This document shows, in pieces, positions 60,863-64,000 of a stretch of DNA of 64,000 bases. This DNA comes from Chloroflexota bacterium (GTDB lineage Bacteria; Chloroflexota; Anaerolineae; Anaerolineales; Villigracilaceae). Position 1 is the first letter of the stretch. Each line of letters begins with the position of its first letter. A program made the position numbers and the translations under genes. Under the pieces are notes generated by a model. It saw nothing but the letters and a program-made list of their open reading frames with translations, made no database searches and was not told where the DNA came from. The stretch is from positions 248,001 to 312,000 of the forward strand of contig JACPYX010000018.1 in assembly GCA_016195815.1 (NCBI GenBank), read 5' to 3'.

Positions 60863-62257
60863 ATGACCACATCAACTTTTCCAGGCGCACCCGAAACCTG
60901 GACGCGCCTGTCCACCCAAACCCTGTTCTCCCTTTCAAAGAGCGAACTCGAAGAACTGCAACTTAGTTGGGCGAAGCATCGCTTTGCCGATCTGCGCGAG
61001 CGCATCCCGGCATTGAAATCCCTGGCCGATAAACAAGGCGTGAACGAAATTGCCGACTTCGACACCCTGGCCGCCATCCTGTTTACGCACCAGGTCTACA
61101 AAAATTATCCATTCGCCTTCATTGAGAACAAACAATTCGCCGAATTGACTCGCTGGCTGAACAAGCTCACGACACATGATTTATCCACCGTGAACATGCA
61201 AGGCGTGAACACCATCGATGAATGGCTCTCGCGTTTGGACGAAGCGGGCATGTTTGTCTTTCATTCCACCGGCACCAGCGGCAAGCTCTCTTTCTTTCCG
61301 CGCAGCCAGACCGAAAAGAAAGCCTGGGTGGACGGCACATACGCATTTCTCGAAGCCTTCGTGCCTGACATCCACAACACGCACCTGCCTGTTTTTTGGC
61401 CTGCCTATCGCAGCGGACGCCAGGCGGGTATGCGCCTAATCTCGTACTTCGGCCCAACTCTCGCCGGAAATAAAGCCGAGTATCACAGCCTGTTCAACGC
61501 GCCCATGTCAGCGGATTTCATGTCACTGGCTATGCGTTACAAACACGCGCGGGAGCGCGGCGACTTGAAGACGACGGATACCATCAAGGCCATCTTCCAG
61601 ACCAAGGGCGAGATCGTCACGCTCTCGGCGCGCAAAGCAGGCCTGATGAAAAAATTCTTCGGCAGAATGGTGAATGATTATCGCGGTCGGCGCGTGTTCC
61701 TGATGGCTCAGGCCACTGACCTGCTCGAAGTCGCACAGAATGGATTGCAGGCTGGGCAGAGTCATGTGTTTGCGTCCGACTCCATTCTTCTAACTGGCGG
61801 CGGCTTCAAAGGGCAAAAGGAAGTGACGGATTGGCAAGAGATCCTAAAAAATTTCTATGGCGTCGATCAAGTCTTCATGTCCTACGGCATGACCGAACTC
61901 AACACCTACAACCCGGCCTGTCCGAATGGCGGCTATCATGTCTTTCCCTGGAATATTCCGCTGGTGGTGAGTAATGACGGCGAGCCTTTGCCTCGCACGG
62001 GCATTCAAACCGGAAGAGCAGGCTACTTCGATCTGCTGGCGCAAACCTATTGGGGCGGCATCCTGACAGGCGACCGCGTCACTGTCCATTACGACGGCGA
62101 GTGCGGCTGCGGCTGGCAGGGACCCTGGATCGAAGATAACGTGCAGCGCTTCGCCGAACTCATGGGCGGCGAGGACATCATCTCCTGTGCGGGCGTGCAA
62201 ACGGCATACAGTGATTTCATGGAATATGTTGCGGCAGATGTGCCGGAGGGGGAGTGA
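60863..62257 (+). CDS. luxE: LuxE-like acyl-protein synthetase
   Basis: A 464-residue adenylate-forming enzyme of the LuxE family (PF04443). LuxE activates fatty acids as acyl-AMP, passes the acyl group to one of its own cysteines and then to LuxC. The ATP-binding FHSTGTSGKLSFFPRS motif is at about 131-146, FMSYGMTELNTYNPACPNGG at about 338, and a cysteine-rich ECGCGWQGPW segment is near 413. It is about 85 residues longer than luminous-bacteria LuxE. It starts 12 bases after luxC with TAGGAGACC; its stop overlaps the next start. Confidence 0.9.
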   Translation: MTTSTFPGAPETWTRLSTQTLFSLSKSELEELQLSWAKHRFADLRERIPALKSLADKQGVNEIADFDTLAAILFTHQVYKNYPFAFIENKQFAELTRWLNKLTTHDLSTVNMQGVNTIDEWLSRLDEAGMFVFHSTGTSGKLSFFPRSQTEKKAWVDGTYAFLEAFVPDIHNTHLPVFWPAYRSGRQAGMRLISYFGPTLAGNKAEYHSLFNAPMSADFMSLAMRYKHARERGDLKTTDTIKAIFQTKGEIVTLSARKAGLMKKFFGRMVNDYRGRRVFLMAQATDLLEVAQNGLQAGQSHVFASDSILLTGGGFKGQKEVTDWQEILKNFYGVDQVFMSYGMTELNTYNPACPNGGYHVFPWNIPLVVSNDGEPLPRTGIQTGRAGYFDLLAQTYWGGILTGDRVTVHYDGECGCGWQGPWIEDNVQRFAELMGGEDIISCAGVQTAYSDFMEYVAADVPEGE

Positions 62258-62838
62258 TGGACATACCCGCGCTCACCATGATGTTCTTTGGCGTTTTGAT
62301 AGTTGGGACAGGCGCAACAGGCCTGGCGGCTCCGCAGCTTCTGCTCTCCATCCTCGGCCTTTCCTCGTCACCCTCAACGCAAATATTTGTGATGGCCTCC
62401 TCGCAGGCCTCACTTGCGTTGGGGCTGTATTACATGCTGGCTGCCGTTTATAACACGCGGGCGTTCTTCAAGTGGAGTGTCCCGATCAGGATAGGGAACT
62501 TCGTTGTATTCGCGGGCATGGTGATTTTCGGGACAGCTCCAGCAAGCTGGCTGCTCGTTGCAGGCCTCGAATTAACAGGGGCGCTGGCAACCGGGCTTGC
62601 CTTGCGCTACCAGAAGGATGGCGGCGCAAGGCTTAGTCATTTCGATGTCATCCGAATAGCAAGCGCAGCGCTGGCCCTTATCGCCGCCGTCCCTGCCTTC
62701 AACTGGCTGGGCATTTACGGAAGCGCCTCGGCGTTTCTCGTTGTAAGCAGCGCAGGTTTTGTCTATGCTTACCAAAAATTTCCTTCGCTCGACGAAATCC
62801 ACAATGAGATTTCGGAAGAAAGGAGACAAACGGAATGA
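62257..62838 (+). CDS. Polytopic membrane protein of the Lux-Tad cluster
   Basis: A 193-residue protein with about six membrane helices (LTMMFFGVLIVGTGATGLAA, FVMASSQASLALGLYYMLAA, IGNFVVFAGMVIFGTAPASW, IASAALALIAAVPAF). No family recognised with confidence. It starts at the TGATG overlap with luxE (GGAGGGGG upstream; GTG at 62254 is possible) and its stop overlaps the TadB start. It could handle the lipid substrate or product of LuxC/LuxE; this is inference from position. Confidence 0.65.
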   Translation: MDIPALTMMFFGVLIVGTGATGLAAPQLLLSILGLSSSPSTQIFVMASSQASLALGLYYMLAAVYNTRAFFKWSVPIRIGNFVVFAGMVIFGTAPASWLLVAGLELTGALATGLALRYQKDGGARLSHFDVIRIASAALALIAAVPAFNWLGIYGSASAFLVVSSAGFVYAYQKFPSLDEIHNEISEERRQTE

Positions 62839-63797
62839 TCACCACAAGCTTATTCGATATTCCAGCCAGCCTTTCGGCGCTTCTGCCCTTCGTCGGCGCT
62901 GGCGCGCTGGCATGGATTGCCTGGCGCATTGGCGGAAGGTTTACTCCTCGGATTGGAAAACCCAGGAACATTGCGCGGATCGAGATGTTCGCAGCCAGTA
63001 AGGGCGGGGCAGGGAAGGTGTCTGCCGCGCCGGTCGGGAGTTTCGAGCATAGAGTCAGAATTGCCTTTACCAAGCTCGGCATTAATGCGGCAGGCAGCGA
63101 AGAATATTACCTGATGGTATCCCGCATTGTAGCGGGCGCAGGATTGAGCCTCATCCTGATGCTGGTTGGACTTCCGTTCTTCACCAGCCTGATTGGTTTG
63201 GTCGCAGGATATGTTTTCGTGAACGGCTGGATCAAACGCTCATGGAACAAAGTCCGCACCGAAATCGAGGCCGAGCTTCCGTCTCTGTTGATGCGTTTGA
63301 GCGCAACCATTCAGGCTTCGCCGAACGTGCCAGCCGCGCTGGAAACTGTAGCGAAGACCCTGCGTTCCAACGGCCCCCTGCGTGCGTGGACGCTGGAGAC
63401 TGCGGGCAGGATGCACAGTGAGGGGCACGGCGCGATGGAGTCCATCCGCGAAAGCGCGGCAGGTATGTCCACCTCGCTCTCGATCGCGGCGGATCTAATT
63501 GGGCGCATGTGGACCACCGGCGGCGAGGGCTATACAAAAGCGTTTGGAGCTGCGGCGGACAACCTCGAGTCGGTGCTGGATGCGCGCGTGCTCGCCAGGG
63601 CCAAGGGTGGCAGCGCGCAAGGCACGGTGAACATCCTAACCGTGATGACCTTTGCCATGATCGCGTTCATGAGCCGCTCAAACGCCCTGGCCGATATTGT
63701 AAAGCTGCCGCTGGTGCAAATTCTGTACGCGCTGATCTCGCTGGTGATTGTGTATGGCCACAGCCAGGTCAGTGACATCATCGATAACGCGGTATAG
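62835..63797 (+). CDS. tadB: TadB-like inner-membrane platform protein
   Basis: A 320-residue type II secretion F-domain protein of the TadB type. One N-terminal helix, a pair of helices at about 95-135 (IVAGAGLSLILMLVGLPFFT), the F-domain (LPSLLMRLSATIQASPNVPA, HSEGHGAMESIRESAAGMST) and C-terminal helices (LTVMTFAMIAFMSRSNALAD). It pairs with TadC to form the platform on which TadA acts. ATGA overlap with the preceding gene. Confidence 0.85.
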   Translation: MITTSLFDIPASLSALLPFVGAGALAWIAWRIGGRFTPRIGKPRNIARIEMFAASKGGAGKVSAAPVGSFEHRVRIAFTKLGINAAGSEEYYLMVSRIVAGAGLSLILMLVGLPFFTSLIGLVAGYVFVNGWIKRSWNKVRTEIEAELPSLLMRLSATIQASPNVPAALETVAKTLRSNGPLRAWTLETAGRMHSEGHGAMESIRESAAGMSTSLSIAADLIGRMWTTGGEGYTKAFGAAADNLESVLDARVLARAKGGSAQGTVNILTVMTFAMIAFMSRSNALADIVKLPLVQILYALISLVIVYGHSQVSDIIDNAV

Positions 63798-63805
63798 GAG
63801 GCAGT

Positions 63806-64000
63806 ATGGTTATCGTTCCTTTTCTTGCGGCAGGGGTGATAGGCCTTTTGTTCCACCAGTTCTTTCGAGGGATCGAGTTTTCGAGCGGCTCATCCGCATC
63901 CTCGCGCCTGGAACGTTTTGCTTCTGCGGATCGCCGGGGCATTACCGAGCGCGTGGGCGATTCGCTGATAGACCGCCTGGGTCTCAGTTTCGAGTCCTGG
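63806..64000 (+). CDS. N-terminal part of the next Tad gene, probably TadC-like (cut by window end)
   Basis: The first 65 codons of a gene running off the window. It begins MVIVPFLAAGVIGLLFHQFF, a membrane helix, followed by an amphipathic SSRLERFASADRRGITERVG segment and the start of DRLG, a pattern seen at the beginning of TadB/TadC proteins. GTATAGGAGGCAGT precedes the ATG. Identification as TadC is mainly from position after TadB. Confidence 0.6.
   Translation, partial: MVIVPFLAAGVIGLLFHQFFRGIEFSSGSSASSRLERFASADRRGITERVGDSLIDRLGLSFESW

Noticed and set aside
59330-62257. Complete bioluminescence operon
   Set aside because: Only luxC and luxE homologues are present; no luxA, luxB or luxD in the window, so light production is not supported.

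Overview
The window reads as one contig of a Chloroflexota bacterium, most likely class Anaerolineae. This is inferred from gene content and style: moderate GC, many lipoproteins with Thr-Pro linkers, YCF48- and SH3-type surface proteins, a fused membrane/spermidine-synthase-like protein, a short type-I glutamine synthetase, and housekeeping genes in small operons. No rRNA gene is present to confirm it.

Positions 1-35,856 are chromosomal. Minus strand: glutamine synthetase, an EamA permease, an AraC/alkyltransferase fusion, a penicillin-acylase-family hydrolase, a cluster (lipoprotein glycosidase, tatC, tatA/B, nusB, asp23, fabG), a Lit-like membrane protein, a spermidine-synthase-like fusion, and a cluster of nudix, trmI, prsW and cyclophilin genes followed by a HEXXH protein and a gltD-like gene. 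Plus strand: a GH25-LysM lysozyme, ribosomal protein L25, a MacA/MacB-type efflux operon, an SH3 lipoprotein, a SerA-like dehydrogenase, an M32 carboxypeptidase and another lipoprotein. An AT-rich patch at about 14.5-17.74 kb (LuxR-type HTH, DUF1906 protein, YCF48-like lipoprotein, a frameshifted gene) looks acquired.

A tRNA-Pro(CGG) gene at 35,783-35,856 closes the chromosomal part. Everything after it, to the end of the window, is plus-strand and plasmid- or ICE-like: an excisionase-like HTH protein, three consecutive inverted repeats (one a perfect 30-bp palindrome), small unknown genes, membrane and SH3-like proteins, a ParA ATPase with a two-repeat DNA-binding-like partner, an iteron/centromere-like repeat array, a probable replication initiator with intragenic 45-bp repeats, a DnaB helicase and a replication-relaxation protein. 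Then comes a long surface/secretion operon: paired secreted proteins, membrane proteins, a 1,073-residue VirB4/HerA-like ATPase with a large Ser/Gly/Thr/His-rich insert, and Tad-type components (CpaB-, CpaE/TadZ-, CpaF/TadA-, TadB- and probably TadC-like).

The most striking observation is that the two enzymes of the bioluminescence fatty-acid reductase, LuxC (acyl-CoA reductase) and LuxE (acyl-protein synthetase), plus a polytopic membrane protein, sit between the TadA-like ATPase and the TadB-like platform gene. Spacing is a few bases and strand is the same, and no luciferase genes are visible. This suggests an undescribed fatty-acyl/aldehyde chemistry coupled to a mobile-element-encoded Tad/T4SS-like machine. 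No integrase, relaxase or VirD4 coupling protein is visible; they may lie beyond the right edge.
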